Below the pieces are notes generated by a model. That model saw only the letters and a list, made by a program, of their open reading frames with translations, was not told where the DNA came from and did not search any database. Position numbers and translations under genes: made by a program. A stretch of DNA of 47,445 bases from a virus, in the IMG/VR virus record IMGVR_UViG_3300010885_013720, positions 1 through 47,445 of that record; one strand, 5' to 3'. Positions 1-7,842 of this stretch are shown here, piece by piece (the first letter of the stretch is position 1; each line of letters starts with the position of its first letter).

Positions 1-207
1 AGTGATCTTGACTATTATTATGAAATTATTCCTTCTTCAAAGAATGATCAATTGATCATCTATGCATATTCTGTAGATAATAATGGTATGAGCGTTGTTT
101 TTGAAGGACGGTTGAAAGAATTTATTGACATATACGGTGGTTCTGATACAAAGAAGATGTGGAACACGTTGGACAAGTCGCCCAACAAGCTTTATGAAGG
201 AGCATGA
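1..207 (+). CDS. hypothetical protein, 5' truncated
   Basis: An open frame runs from the first base of the window to a TGA at 205-207, giving 68 residues of C-terminal sequence. It is acidic and hydrophilic, with no motif I recognise. Its stop overlaps the ATG of the next small gene (ATGA at 204-207), which is the usual translational coupling in this region. The true start lies upstream of the window. Confidence 0.7.
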   Translation, partial: SDLDYYYEIIPSSKNDQLIIYAYSVDNNGMSVVFEGRLKEFIDIYGGSDTKKMWNTLDKSPNKLYEGA

Positions 208-317
208 ACATGGATACCGTCACTTGTCTCATAATCTTTGGTCCATTGATTGCTCTGTCAATTGGCATGGCAATCGGTCTGGCTGTTCTCAACTGCATGG
301 AGAATTTCAATGGCTAA
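204..317 (+). CDS. small single-pass membrane peptide, 37 aa
   Basis: ATG at 204 overlaps the upstream stop and is preceded by GAAGGAG. The 37-residue product is mostly hydrophobic (roughly residues 6-31), consistent with one membrane segment. It ends at TAA 315-317, overlapping the start of the next gene at 310. The ribosome binding site and the overlaps on both sides support expression. No function can be assigned. Confidence 0.55.
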   Translation: MNMDTVTCLIIFGPLIALSIGMAIGLAVLNCMENFNG

Positions 318-645
318 TAAGGGTCACATTCTCTTGATTGGTGATAATCAAGGTATCTTCATTCCCCAAACTTTTGCTGAACGATATTCAGATAGTTGGA
401 ATTTGGGGAATTCTGATGCTCTGGATATTCTTAAGGAAGGACCAGATCATCCTGAGTATTGGGAGTCATGGGAATGTGTTTTAAATGAAGCAACTCTCAG
501 AGATAATGATAACAATTATTGGAGATTGTATCAAGACGGTGATGTATGGATGTTCTGCAGTGAACTGATGAAAGATGACGAGTATGAAAACTTGTTTGGT
601 GTAGAAAGAGAGAAAGAAGATGAGAGATATTTTTATTATAAGTGA
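310..645 (+). CDS. hypothetical acidic protein, 111 aa
   Basis: The frame is open further upstream to 250, but the ATG at 310 is the likely start because it overlaps the preceding stop in the manner of its neighbours. The product is rich in Asp, Glu, Trp and Tyr, with a strongly acidic C-terminus. I see no signal peptide or membrane segment and do not recognise a family. It overlaps the phosphoesterase gene by 26 bases. Confidence 0.65.
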   Translation: MANKGHILLIGDNQGIFIPQTFAERYSDSWNLGNSDALDILKEGPDHPEYWESWECVLNEATLRDNDNNYWRLYQDGDVWMFCSELMKDDEYENLFGVEREKEDERYFYYK

Positions 646-1120
646 CACTCACTTTGGTCATGAGAACATCTTGACCTTCAAGGATGATGATGGCAATCCT
701 GTACGTACATTTGCTGATGCAGATGAGATGGACGCCATCATGATTGAGAACTGGAACAAGACGGTAAAAGATAATGATATCGTCTATCATCTGGGTGATG
801 TGTTCTTTGGGAAAGGGCATCAGGTTCTGTCCTTTCTCAAGGGTCGTAAGCGTTTGGTTCTAGGCAATCATGATAATCCAAAGAGTGATTATCTGATGAA
901 TAACTTTCAGAAGATTATGTTGCTCCGTCACTTCCCTGAGTTTGATTGTGTCCTTACTCATATTCCTATGCATGAAAGCGGCATGTTCAAAGTCAATTAC
1001 AATGTGCATGGGCATATTCATCAGAAGAAATCTCCTTCTGAACGTTATATAAATTGTTCTGTAGAGGTAATTAATTATACCCCTATGGCAATTGAAGAAG
1101 TTATGCGAGGTAAAATATGA
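620..1120 (+). CDS. calcineurin-like metallophosphoesterase
   Basis: A compact (166 aa) metallophosphoesterase of the calcineurin/MPP superfamily. The metal-binding motifs are in order: SDTH near residues 8-11, GD at 59-60, GNHD at 82-85, an isolated His near 114 and HGHIH at 130-134. Family members hydrolyse phosphomono- or diesters using two metal ions. The small size and the N-terminal DTHFGHENI pattern match the short phage and bacterial phosphoesterase group rather than nuclease subunits. The substrate is unknown; nucleotide or cyclic-nucleotide turnover, or removal of phosphate ends, are possible. AGAAAGAAGATG precedes the start, which lies inside the upstream gene. The stop overlaps the next ATG (ATGA). 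Confidence 0.85.
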   Translation: MRDIFIISDTHFGHENILTFKDDDGNPVRTFADADEMDAIMIENWNKTVKDNDIVYHLGDVFFGKGHQVLSFLKGRKRLVLGNHDNPKSDYLMNNFQKIMLLRHFPEFDCVLTHIPMHESGMFKVNYNVHGHIHQKKSPSERYINCSVEVINYTPMAIEEVMRGKI

Positions 1121-1338
1121 CTGATGATGAAGCAGATATTTACTATGACCGTTGGCTTGTTGCTAAGAACAGAATCAAGCAACTTGAAGCTGGTATCATG
1201 GATATGAAGCAGACAATTGCTAATAAAGAAGACGAGATTGAACGACTAGGAGCTAATGTCGAACAAATGCAAAAAGACTTAGATTTGGTATTTGAGTATG
1301 ATAGCAATCTCTTGGATCATTTGAAGGGGTGGAAATGA
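1117..1338 (+). CDS. hypothetical coiled-coil protein, 73 aa
   Basis: The start overlaps the phosphoesterase stop (ATGA at 1117-1120). Residues about 15-60 show heptad-like spacing of Leu, Ile and Met among charged residues, suggesting one coiled coil. It is followed, again with an ATGA overlap, by another coiled-coil gene, so the two products could interact, but that is inference. No family recognised. Confidence 0.65.
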   Translation: MTDDEADIYYDRWLVAKNRIKQLEAGIMDMKQTIANKEDEIERLGANVEQMQKDLDLVFEYDSNLLDHLKGWK

Positions 1339-1763
1339 ATTGGAATTGTAGAATTTGTAATGTAGAATTTGTTCGTGATGAAGTCTGTGTCACATGTGGC
1401 GCTGAAAAACTTTATGATGCTACTGTCAAAAGTTTACAAGAAGATGTAGAGCATTATAAAGAAGATGCTCACTATGCCAATGGTGTTGCTGAACTTGCAA
1501 TGAGGCAACGCAATGAAGCAGAAGCAAAAGTTGATGATCTTGAGGCTGAGATTCTACGCCTCAGAGCCAAGTGTGACATGCAAGCTAACATTCTTCGCAA
1601 GTTGACACCAGAGAAGTTTCCTAATACACTATTCATTAGTGGGGTTCTTGGTGAGCGAGATTCAAACAACATGCCTCAAAAGCTTCTTGTCGTTCCTGCA
1701 TATGGCGTAGACTTTAGCTATATCTATGAGCGTACAGAAAAGACAACGGGACCAGAGTGGTAA
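1335..1763 (+). CDS. zinc-ribbon plus coiled-coil protein
   Basis: The product is 142 aa from the ATG at 1335; a GTG at 1329 is in frame, but the ATG has the better placed GGGGTGG and an ATGA overlap. The N-terminus has two CxxC pairs (CRIC near residues 4-7 and CVTC near 17-20) that would form a small zinc ribbon. Residues about 30-85 look like a charged coiled coil, and the last part is more globular. Zinc ribbons of this kind commonly mediate nucleic-acid or protein contact. The specific function is unknown. Confidence 0.65.
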   Translation: MNWNCRICNVEFVRDEVCVTCGAEKLYDATVKSLQEDVEHYKEDAHYANGVAELAMRQRNEAEAKVDDLEAEILRLRAKCDMQANILRKLTPEKFPNTLFISGVLGERDSNNMPQKLLVVPAYGVDFSYIYERTEKTTGPEW

Positions 1764-1764
1764 T

Positions 1765-2082
1765 ATGGCTGGCTATCAATCAAAGAAGCTACTAGCTGAA
1801 AGTAGGGAGAGTGAAGTGAGATATTCATTAGTAAGAATACATGATGGTGTAGGAGATTCTGGACCCATGTGCCAGATACTCGATCCAGAAAATTATCAAC
1901 CTATCGAAGGTGAGAACCGCCCCCGTATTGGGTGCGGTATTCGTGTTGGTTCTTTTTATGGAAGAACATATGAGATGCAGGATTGGTGGCAGACTACTCC
2001 TGTGTTGGAGATTCTTGAAGAGCGTGAGGACTATATGAAGTTCAGGACACGTAATTCAGAATACGTATGGAAGGTTTTTTGA
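1765..2082 (+). CDS. hypothetical protein, 105 aa
   Basis: The reading frame is open from 1726, but the ATG at 1765 lies directly after the upstream TAA and has an upstream purine stretch (AGAGTGG), so it is the likelier start. The product is soluble, rich in Arg and Glu, with a central Gly-rich segment and a WWQTTPV-type hydrophobic patch that looks like a small beta domain. No family recognised. It is followed one base later by the homing endonuclease. Confidence 0.6.
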   Translation: MAGYQSKKLLAESRESEVRYSLVRIHDGVGDSGPMCQILDPENYQPIEGENRPRIGCGIRVGSFYGRTYEMQDWWQTTPVLEILEEREDYMKFRTRNSEYVWKVF

Positions 2083-2083
2083 T

Positions 2084-2665
2084 ATGAAGAGAAAATATAA
2101 TGAATTGCCATCAACAGAACTTCTAAATGAATTGCTTTCATATGATGGAGTGACAGGCAAAATATATTGGAAGCCAAGAGCATTACACCATTTTAAGAAT
2201 GATACAGATTACAAGAGATGGAATATGCAACATGCTTATAAAGAAGCTGGTTGTTATGATAGAATACGAAACTATCCTGTGTATCGTAGTATAAGCATTA
2301 CTATTAAAAATAAAAATATAAAATATAGTGAACATAGATTAATATATAAAATGGTACATGGTGTTGATCCAAATGAAAAAGAAATAGATCATATTAATGG
2401 TATACCAGATGATAATAGAATTTCAAATTTACGATTAGTTACTGGTCAAGAAAATTCTATGAATAGACCAATGGGTAAAAATAATAAATCTGGTTATATA
2501 GGCGTCTATTATATAGAATCAACTGATACATGGTTTGGTAGTTATGCTGGACATAAAAAAGGATTCAAAACTAAAGAAGAGGCAATTGAATATACAGCAT
2601 ATTTGCATATGAAATACGGTGTCCATCCCAACCATGGAAGAAAAAGTCTATTGACAAACTCATAA
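2084..2665 (+). CDS. HNH homing endonuclease with AP2 DNA-binding domain
   Basis: A 193-aa free-standing homing endonuclease. The HNH part (about residues 80-120) has EHRL, then DHINGIPDDNRISNLR with the catalytic His and conserved Asn residues. The C-terminal part (about 134-180) has the SGYIGVYY and W-x-G-x-Y strands of an AP2/ERF-like DNA-binding domain. Proteins with this architecture are selfish nucleases common in T4-like phages that cut cognate alleles lacking the insertion. The local sequence is more AT-rich than its neighbours, as expected for a mobile gene. It sits between small accessory genes, so the target site is probably nearby. A sigma70-like promoter overlaps its 3' end. Confidence 0.9.
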   Translation: MKRKYNELPSTELLNELLSYDGVTGKIYWKPRALHHFKNDTDYKRWNMQHAYKEAGCYDRIRNYPVYRSISITIKNKNIKYSEHRLIYKMVHGVDPNEKEIDHINGIPDDNRISNLRLVTGQENSMNRPMGKNNKSGYIGVYYIESTDTWFGSYAGHKKGFKTKEEAIEYTAYLHMKYGVHPNHGRKSLLTNS

Positions 2666-2678
2666 AATATGATATCAT
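2651..2678 (+). promoter_or_regulatory. sigma70-like promoter
   Basis: TTGACA at 2651-2656, a 16-base spacer and TATCAT at 2673-2678. The -35 is perfect and the -10 is imperfect. It would drive the membrane protein and glycosyltransferase genes starting at 2704. Confidence 0.45.
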
Positions 2679-2703
2679 GACTCGTTAACTATAGGAGTAT
2701 GTA

Positions 2704-2955
2704 ATGAACGTCAGAGCTTTTATGGAAAGTTTGAATTTGAAGTACCATGCTAAAGCAGTTGGTATTGGGCTTGGATATATAGCTATAGCATTTGCTGTTA
2801 TGTCTGCTTTAGCAGTATTTTTCACTGCTTTGATAAACACATTTGGAATTCAAGTCATTCCTCTTATTCTTATGATTGGTGTTTTAATTTTGTTTGCGTG
2901 GATGTTTGGTGATATGCATATGTTTAAAAATGATAATGAGAGGATTGGGAAATGA
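2704..2955 (+). CDS. two-pass membrane protein, 83 aa
   Basis: Preceded by TAGGAG at a good distance from the ATG. Two hydrophobic stretches (about residues 18-45 and 50-70) suggest two transmembrane helices joined by a short loop, with a charged C-terminal tail. No family recognised. Its stop overlaps the next ATG (ATGA), coupling it to the glycosyltransferase-methyltransferase gene. A role in superinfection exclusion or membrane anchoring is possible but not shown. Confidence 0.65.
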   Translation: MNVRAFMESLNLKYHAKAVGIGLGYIAIAFAVMSALAVFFTALINTFGIQVIPLILMIGVLILFAWMFGDMHMFKNDNERIGK

Positions 2956-4199
2956 ATAATATTCTTGTAGCTATTTTATCCAAGACACCAAGACCAGAAA
3001 CAATAGAAAGTGTCTTTGGTTTGCATGTACCTAATGATTCCAAGTTGAGTATCAAGTTCTTTGATGGTCACAAGACTGATATGTATAATAAGATAGCTCA
3101 AGAAGTAATTGATAATTACGACTACGTTTTCTTTGTTGATCAGAATGTTAAGTTTGAACCAGATACACTGGTAAAACTTTTTGATTTCAATGTTGATATT
3201 ATCAGTGCAACTATTCCTCAGAAGTTGTCTGATAAGTATTTGCTTGAAATGTTTGATGCGAATGGTGATGCTCTCAGGTTTGAAGATATCTTCAAGCAAC
3301 CTTTGTCTCAGGCAAAGGCTATTCCTATGGTGTGTTGTTTGATTAAGAAGGGTGTTTTTGAAACTATCACTACACCTCACTTTATTGATATGGAAGGAAT
3401 CCCATCTGATTATAGGTTCTTTGTAAGGGCAGACGTTGAATACAGCTATGATCTAAACTTTTTTGCATTCATTCAGTGCAGCCGAATTAGTGACTATGAA
3501 TTTAAGATCAAGCATATGTCATATGAGGAAGCACGATTCCGTGAACTTTATATGCAAGATTTGCTTCCAGTTTCACACAGAGAGTATCTTGCTAAGTTGA
3601 ATAGTGAAGGTTATAAGCCAAAAGTAATCTATGATATTGGCGCTTGTGTTCTTCACTGGACGAAGAAGATAAAGGAAACTGTATGGAATGATTCGCAGTA
3701 CTTTTGTTTTGAAGCAATGGAAGAAACTGAATTCTTGTACAAGGAATTTGGAGTTGATGGTTATCATAACGGTGTATTGACTGATGTTGATAACAAGCCT
3801 CTTGATTTCTATAAGAGCATTTATTCTCCCGGTGGTAATTCATATTACCTAGAAAACCAACAGATATCTGGTGGAAACTATTATGGTGATGGTAATAAAC
3901 ATCGTGTACGTGGCATGACTCTTGACACCATTGTACATTTTAATAATTTCCCTATGCCTAATCTTATCAAGATGGATGTTCAGGGCGCAGAACTTGATAT
4001 CGTTTTGGGTGCAACAAAGTGTCTACAACATGCTGATGATCTTATTCTTGAGTTACAGGATGTTGATTACAACATGGGCGCACCAAAGTCTAAGGAAGTC
4101 ATTGACTATTTGCGTCATATAGGATATGAACTTGTTGGAACAGGACCTTTCTGTTTAGGTGCATTCGATGCTGACTATCATTTTAAGAGGATTAAATGA
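2952..4199 (+). CDS. glycosyltransferase-like and FkbM methyltransferase fusion
   Basis: A 415-aa two-domain protein. The first ~200 residues look like a GT-A glycosyltransferase: a beta-strand start (ILVAILSKTPRPETIES) and a VFFVDQNVKF segment near residues 59-68 where DxD-type metal ligands usually lie. From about residue 220 it is an FkbM-type SAM methyltransferase: VIYDIGAC (motif I, near 226), an acidic strand-2 end (CFEAMEETEF), a RGMTLDT segment, and KMDVQGAELDIVLGA, the FkbM signature. FkbM enzymes O-methylate sugars and other hydroxyls. The pairing suggests that one protein adds and caps, or recognises and methylates, a glycan on virion, DNA or cell surface. The acceptor is unknown. 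Confidence 0.75.
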   Translation: MNNILVAILSKTPRPETIESVFGLHVPNDSKLSIKFFDGHKTDMYNKIAQEVIDNYDYVFFVDQNVKFEPDTLVKLFDFNVDIISATIPQKLSDKYLLEMFDANGDALRFEDIFKQPLSQAKAIPMVCCLIKKGVFETITTPHFIDMEGIPSDYRFFVRADVEYSYDLNFFAFIQCSRISDYEFKIKHMSYEEARFRELYMQDLLPVSHREYLAKLNSEGYKPKVIYDIGACVLHWTKKIKETVWNDSQYFCFEAMEETEFLYKEFGVDGYHNGVLTDVDNKPLDFYKSIYSPGGNSYYLENQQISGGNYYGDGNKHRVRGMTLDTIVHFNNFPMPNLIKMDVQGAELDIVLGATKCLQHADDLILELQDVDYNMGAPKSKEVIDYLRHIGYELVGTGPFCLGAFDADYHFKRIK

Positions 4200-4378
4200 T
4201 TTATGTTCTGATCATCGTAACCAATGTTCACAATGGTGTTGTAGTCTCTCAACAAGAATATACAAATAAAGATTCTTGTGAGATTGCTGCTACTTTTGTA
4301 CATCAAGCTTTTAGAGATATTAAAGGTTCGTGGTCGAATCGTTCTGATGTACAAACCCGTTGCGTTTTAAAAGGATAA
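4196..4378 (+). CDS. hypothetical protein, 60 aa
   Basis: Starts in an ATGA overlap with the fusion gene and ends six bases before the next ATG. The N-terminus is hydrophobic (MIYVLIIVTNV) and could be a beta strand or a weak signal; two Cys residues follow. I do not recognise it. Support comes from tight packing and from the absence of any competing frame. Confidence 0.5.
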   Translation: MIYVLIIVTNVHNGVVVSQQEYTNKDSCEIAATFVHQAFRDIKGSWSNRSDVQTRCVLKG

Positions 4379-4384
4379 AGTAAA

Positions 4385-4588
4385 ATGGTAACTATTAAAA
4401 CAATAGCTGATATCAGAGCAGTCAATTATTGGGGGTGGGTTAATTCACCTCCCCCATTTCATAAAGCTAAAAGTTGGGATATTGTTAGACATGAAATTCA
4501 AATAAAAGACCCATCAGGTAAATGGACTCCTATTGAAGTTATTGATGTTAATGAGGAGGGGCAAGATGAATCGCAGAGCCTTCTTTAG
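4385..4588 (+). CDS. hypothetical protein, 67 aa
   Basis: Preceded by AAAGGATAAAGTAAA, a reasonable ribosome binding site. The product is soluble with a Pro/Trp-rich segment. Its 3' end overlaps the next gene, whose ATG at 4566 follows a strong GAGGAGGGG inside this frame. No family recognised. Confidence 0.5.
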   Translation: MVTIKTIADIRAVNYWGWVNSPPPFHKAKSWDIVRHEIQIKDPSGKWTPIEVIDVNEEGQDESQSLL

Positions 4589-4955
4589 TTTTCTTCCTGC
4601 AGCCCCTATTGGTATGGTGATGGCTGCAGAAGCAATGGCAAAAGCACCACCAGCATCAATGGCTCCTGATAAGGTATTGATGACTTTGGCTGCACATAAG
4701 CCACCGCCGCCTCCACCTCCTCCAGTAAAGTATCCACAATGGAATGAATTCTCTGTGAGCATTCCAAAAGAATATGTTGATAGCTATTGTGTTGCTAGTT
4801 TCCCTGTAAGTAATAAGTTGGTCATCGGTAAAGGAATGGAAGTAGAGGCAGATCATAACTTTGACTCTGAAACCAAAGTAGCCATGTCTGTTGGTAAGGA
4901 TGGGCATCTTTGGTTGAAGATCAATGATGAATGGAAAAGGATTGTGACAGAATGA
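4566..4955 (+). CDS. putative exported proline-rich protein
   Basis: The ATG at 4566 is chosen because of the strong GAGGAGGGG just upstream; the frame itself is open from 4533. The first ~27 residues look like an export signal with twin arginines at positions 3-4 followed by a hydrophobic, Ala-rich stretch ending in AMAKA, reminiscent of a Tat or Sec signal. An eight-proline run follows near residue 45, then a ~75-residue domain that looks like a beta fold. Export to the periplasm is an inference. No family recognised. The stop overlaps the next ATG. Confidence 0.6.
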   Translation: MNRRAFFSFLPAAPIGMVMAAEAMAKAPPASMAPDKVLMTLAAHKPPPPPPPPVKYPQWNEFSVSIPKEYVDSYCVASFPVSNKLVIGKGMEVEADHNFDSETKVAMSVGKDGHLWLKINDEWKRIVTE

Positions 4956-5407
4956 AAATCAATACTGAATGTTCATTTCTCAAGCCAGAAATGATTGAGA
5001 CTATTGAAAAGAAGTACAATGCAAAGTATGTTCTCGAATCGTGTATCAAGGGTAGCTCTGGTGAATGGTGTAATTTCCCAGCTGCTATCTTTTATACGGA
5101 TGAAGCACATCCTCATGGTTCAAATTATTTTGCTATGTACATTCATCCTCACCGTGGTGGATTGATGATCTCTAATGGCTTCACTGCTTCTGTTCCTACG
5201 TATACAGGCGCACTAGTAGAAGATGAAGTTATCTATTCACGATATCGTTGGGATTATCGTCAAAAGAATGATGTTGATGTTGATGGTGGACGAGATTACT
5301 TCAAGACCACAGCACATCCAGAAAATTGGGTTAAGTTTAAAATAGTCAAAGACAAACTAGAGATTATTGAGAAGATAAATTTTGGGGATTTTATTGAGGG
5401 AGCATAA
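4952..5407 (+). CDS. hypothetical protein, 151 aa
   Basis: The ATG at 4952 overlaps the upstream stop (ATGA); an in-frame codon at 4931 is less likely. The protein is soluble and rich in aromatic residues and His (TDEAHPHGSNYF, YIHPHRGG), suggesting a beta-rich fold that might bind metal. No known family recognised. It is the last gene before the late-type box at 5403 and the tail-protein gene. Confidence 0.6.
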   Translation: MKINTECSFLKPEMIETIEKKYNAKYVLESCIKGSSGEWCNFPAAIFYTDEAHPHGSNYFAMYIHPHRGGLMISNGFTASVPTYTGALVEDEVIYSRYRWDYRQKNDVDVDGGRDYFKTTAHPENWVKFKIVKDKLEIIEKINFGDFIEGA

Positions 5408-5410
5408 ATA
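5403..5410 (+). promoter_or_regulatory. late-promoter-like box CATAAATA
   Basis: One mismatch to the T4 late consensus TATAAATA, 22 bases before the structural gene at 5432. The phage encodes a gp55 late sigma factor, so this is a plausible late promoter. Confidence 0.45.
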
Positions 5411-5431
5411 GGATAAACAGAGGATTATTCT

Positions 5432-5953
5432 ATGGCACTATTATTAAATCAACCAGATAACATCAATTTTCTTTCACCATTAGGATTCAGGTTTACGCTT
5501 GCAAGAGCGCCTAACCTGAATTTTTTTGCTACTGATGTCAACCTTCCTTCACTATCTCTTGGATTTATTGAAGTACCAACACCATTTAAGATATTGGATT
5601 TTGCTGGTGATCGTCTTGATTATGGTGATCTTCAAATTACATTCAAGGTAGATGAAGATTTTCAAAATTATTTTGAAATGTATAATTGGATTATTGCTCT
5701 TGGATTTCCTGATGAGTTTGGTCAATACAAACGTGTTGCAGCTGCGGACCCCGGTGAAAAAGAAAATATTTTTTCTGATGCAACATTAACAATTATGAAT
5801 AGTGGTATGGTTCCAAATATTGAAGCTAGATTTCAAGACTTGTTTCCAGTATCATTAAGTGATATAAACTTCACATCATCTGATTCGGATGTGAACTATG
5901 TGACTAATACAGTTTCCTTTAAATATAAACTATTCACATTACATAAAGTATAG
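5432..5953 (+). CDS. virion structural protein, tail-tube-like
   Basis: A 173-aa protein whose start (MALLLNQPDNINFLSPLGFRF) and internal pattern (LPSLSLG, VPTPFKILDFAGDRLDYGDL, FKVDEDFQNYFEMYNWI) resemble a structural family of T4-like marine phages related to the tail-tube/tube-initiator fold (T4 gp19 or gp54 type). The expected role is a ring subunit of the tail tube or baseplate hub. A late-type box lies just upstream and uvsY follows 8 bases after its stop. The general class is likely; which T4 gene product it equals I cannot settle by reading. Confidence 0.6.
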   Translation: MALLLNQPDNINFLSPLGFRFTLARAPNLNFFATDVNLPSLSLGFIEVPTPFKILDFAGDRLDYGDLQITFKVDEDFQNYFEMYNWIIALGFPDEFGQYKRVAAADPGEKENIFSDATLTIMNSGMVPNIEARFQDLFPVSLSDINFTSSDSDVNYVTNTVSFKYKLFTLHKV

Positions 5954-5961
5954 GATTTATT

Positions 5962-6396
5962 ATGAAGCTTGATGATATCCACGATATGTGGGATATAGAT
6001 TGTGATATTGATCGTACTGAACTTGGAAATGAAAGCCTAAAGCTTCCCAAGATGCATAGTAAGTATCTTCGTATTTTCTCTGATGAGAATATGCTATTAA
6101 AGAAGCTTGAACAAGATCGTAAACAGTTTATTAAGTTGAAATACGATTACTATCGTGGTATAATGCCATCAGAAGAATTAAAGGAACATGGATGGCAACC
6201 ATTTCAGCTGAATGTGTTAAAGTCAGATGTTCCTATGCATATTGAAGCAGATCAAGATATTATTAATCTTAATCTAAGGATTGCTATGCAGCAAGAAAAA
6301 GTAGATGTACTAGAATCAATTATTAAATCAATTAAAGATAGAGGATTTCAGATTAAGAATGCAATTGAATTTGAAAAATTTAAAGTAGGTGCGTGA
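5962..6396 (+). CDS. uvsY: UvsY recombination mediator
   Basis: 144 aa, close to the T4 UvsY length of 137. The C-terminal signature IKDRGFQIKNAIEFEKFKVG aligns well with T4 UvsY, and the central DYYRG also matches. UvsY loads the UvsX recombinase onto Gp32-covered single-stranded DNA for strand exchange and recombination-dependent replication. It directly precedes and overlaps uvsW (GTG at 6389), as in T4-type recombination clusters, while uvsX itself is at 24315. Confidence 0.9.
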   Translation: MKLDDIHDMWDIDCDIDRTELGNESLKLPKMHSKYLRIFSDENMLLKKLEQDRKQFIKLKYDYYRGIMPSEELKEHGWQPFQLNVLKSDVPMHIEADQDIINLNLRIAMQQEKVDVLESIIKSIKDRGFQIKNAIEFEKFKVGA

Positions 6397-7840
6397 CAAG
6401 TTATATGTCAGCAAAGTAAATGAAGTATATGCAAGAGTAACATGTGAACCATCTGTTGCACAGGAACTTTGTGACAATTTTACATTTACAGTTCCCGGTG
6501 CTAAGTTTATTCCAGCTGTTCGTAATAAATTTTGGGATGGAAAGATAAGACTTTATAATACAATGACTGCGTTGTTGTATTTTGGTTTGATAAAAGAAGT
6601 ATTGTCATTTGCAGCATCTAGAGATTATGATGTAGAGTATGATGACAACTGCAAACCAAACTTAACTACACTTACTAATTCAGAGATACAAGAATTCCTT
6701 GATGATTGTGGGTTGACACTGACTCCCCGTGACTATCAGATTGACGCCTTTCGTCATGCAATCAAGTGTGACAGAGGCGTTTTTTTATCGCCAACTGCTT
6801 CTGGCAAATCATTTATCATCTATCTATTGACGAGGTATTATAATGCACGGACTCTTATTATTGTTCCAACTACTTCTCTGGTTTCTCAACTTGCTTCTGA
6901 TTTTGCCGATTATGGTTTTGTATCTGATGAGTTCGTTCACAGAATCTACGAGGGACAAGATAAACAAACTGATAAACCTATTACAATCTCCACATGGCAG
7001 TCGATATATAAACTTCCTAAAAGCTATTTCGAACAATTTAACCTGGCCATAGGTGATGAAGCCCATTTGTTTAAAGCAAAATCTCTTACTACAATAATGG
7101 AGAAGATGGGCAACTGTAAATATCGTTTTGGTTTTACTGGCACTCTAGATGGTTCACAAACAAACAAGATGGTTCTTGAAGGATTGTTTGGTCCTGTATT
7201 TACAGTAACGACTACAGCTGAATTGATGGAACAGAATCATGTTGCTAATTTAAAAATAAAAGCAATTGTTCTTGCATACAAAGAAGAAGAAAAAAAACTT
7301 GTAAAGAATATGACTTATCAGGATGAAGTTGATTTCATTGTAAGGCATGATGGACGTAACAAATTTATTCGCAATCTTGCACTTTCTTTAGAAGGAAATT
7401 CACTTATTCTCTTTCAATTTGTTGAAAAGCATGGTAAGATGTTATTTGATATGATAAAGGATAAAGATGAAAGTAGACCTATATTTTTCATACATGGAGG
7501 TATTGACGGTGATGAACGAGAAGCAATCCGACACATTGTCGAACGAGAATCCAATGCTATTATTGTTGCCAGTTACGGTACATTCTCAACAGGTGTTAAC
7601 ATACGCAATCTTCATAATGTTGTGTTTAGCTCTCCGACTAAATCTCGTGTAAGAACGTTACAATCTATTGGTAGAGGATTACGTATTGGATCAGAAAAAA
7701 CTGATGTAGTAGTATATGATATTGCTGATGATTTGAAGTATAAAACTAAAATGAATTTCACCCTTTTACATTTTATGGAACGTCTAAATATCTATAACAG
7801 TGAAAGCTTTGATTACAAAATTTATAATGCGAGTATTTAA
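6389..7840 (+). CDS. uvsW: UvsW RNA-DNA/branch-migration helicase
   Basis: 483 aa, superfamily 2 helicase matching T4 UvsW throughout. Residues 1-100 are the N-terminal substrate domain (KFWDGKIRLYN). Walker A is SPTASGKS near 134-141 and the DEAH box is near 223-226. The C-terminal half holds ASYGTFSTGVNIRNLHNVVF and QSIGRGLRIG (motifs V-VI). UvsW unwinds R-loops at origins, reverses stalled forks and resolves recombination intermediates, driving the switch from origin- to recombination-dependent replication. The start is GTG at 6389, inside the end of uvsY. Confidence 0.95.
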   Translation: MRDKLYVSKVNEVYARVTCEPSVAQELCDNFTFTVPGAKFIPAVRNKFWDGKIRLYNTMTALLYFGLIKEVLSFAASRDYDVEYDDNCKPNLTTLTNSEIQEFLDDCGLTLTPRDYQIDAFRHAIKCDRGVFLSPTASGKSFIIYLLTRYYNARTLIIVPTTSLVSQLASDFADYGFVSDEFVHRIYEGQDKQTDKPITISTWQSIYKLPKSYFEQFNLAIGDEAHLFKAKSLTTIMEKMGNCKYRFGFTGTLDGSQTNKMVLEGLFGPVFTVTTTAELMEQNHVANLKIKAIVLAYKEEEKKLVKNMTYQDEVDFIVRHDGRNKFIRNLALSLEGNSLILFQFVEKHGKMLFDMIKDKDESRPIFFIHGGIDGDEREAIRHIVERESNAIIVASYGTFSTGVNIRNLHNVVFSSPTKSRVRTLQSIGRGLRIGSEKTDVVVYDIADDLKYKTKMNFTLLHFMERLNIYNSESFDYKIYNASI

Positions 7841-7842
7841 AA

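Noticed and set aside
4514-4762. Minus-strand glycine-rich frame
   Set aside because: Reverse complement of the polyproline segment of the + strand gene.
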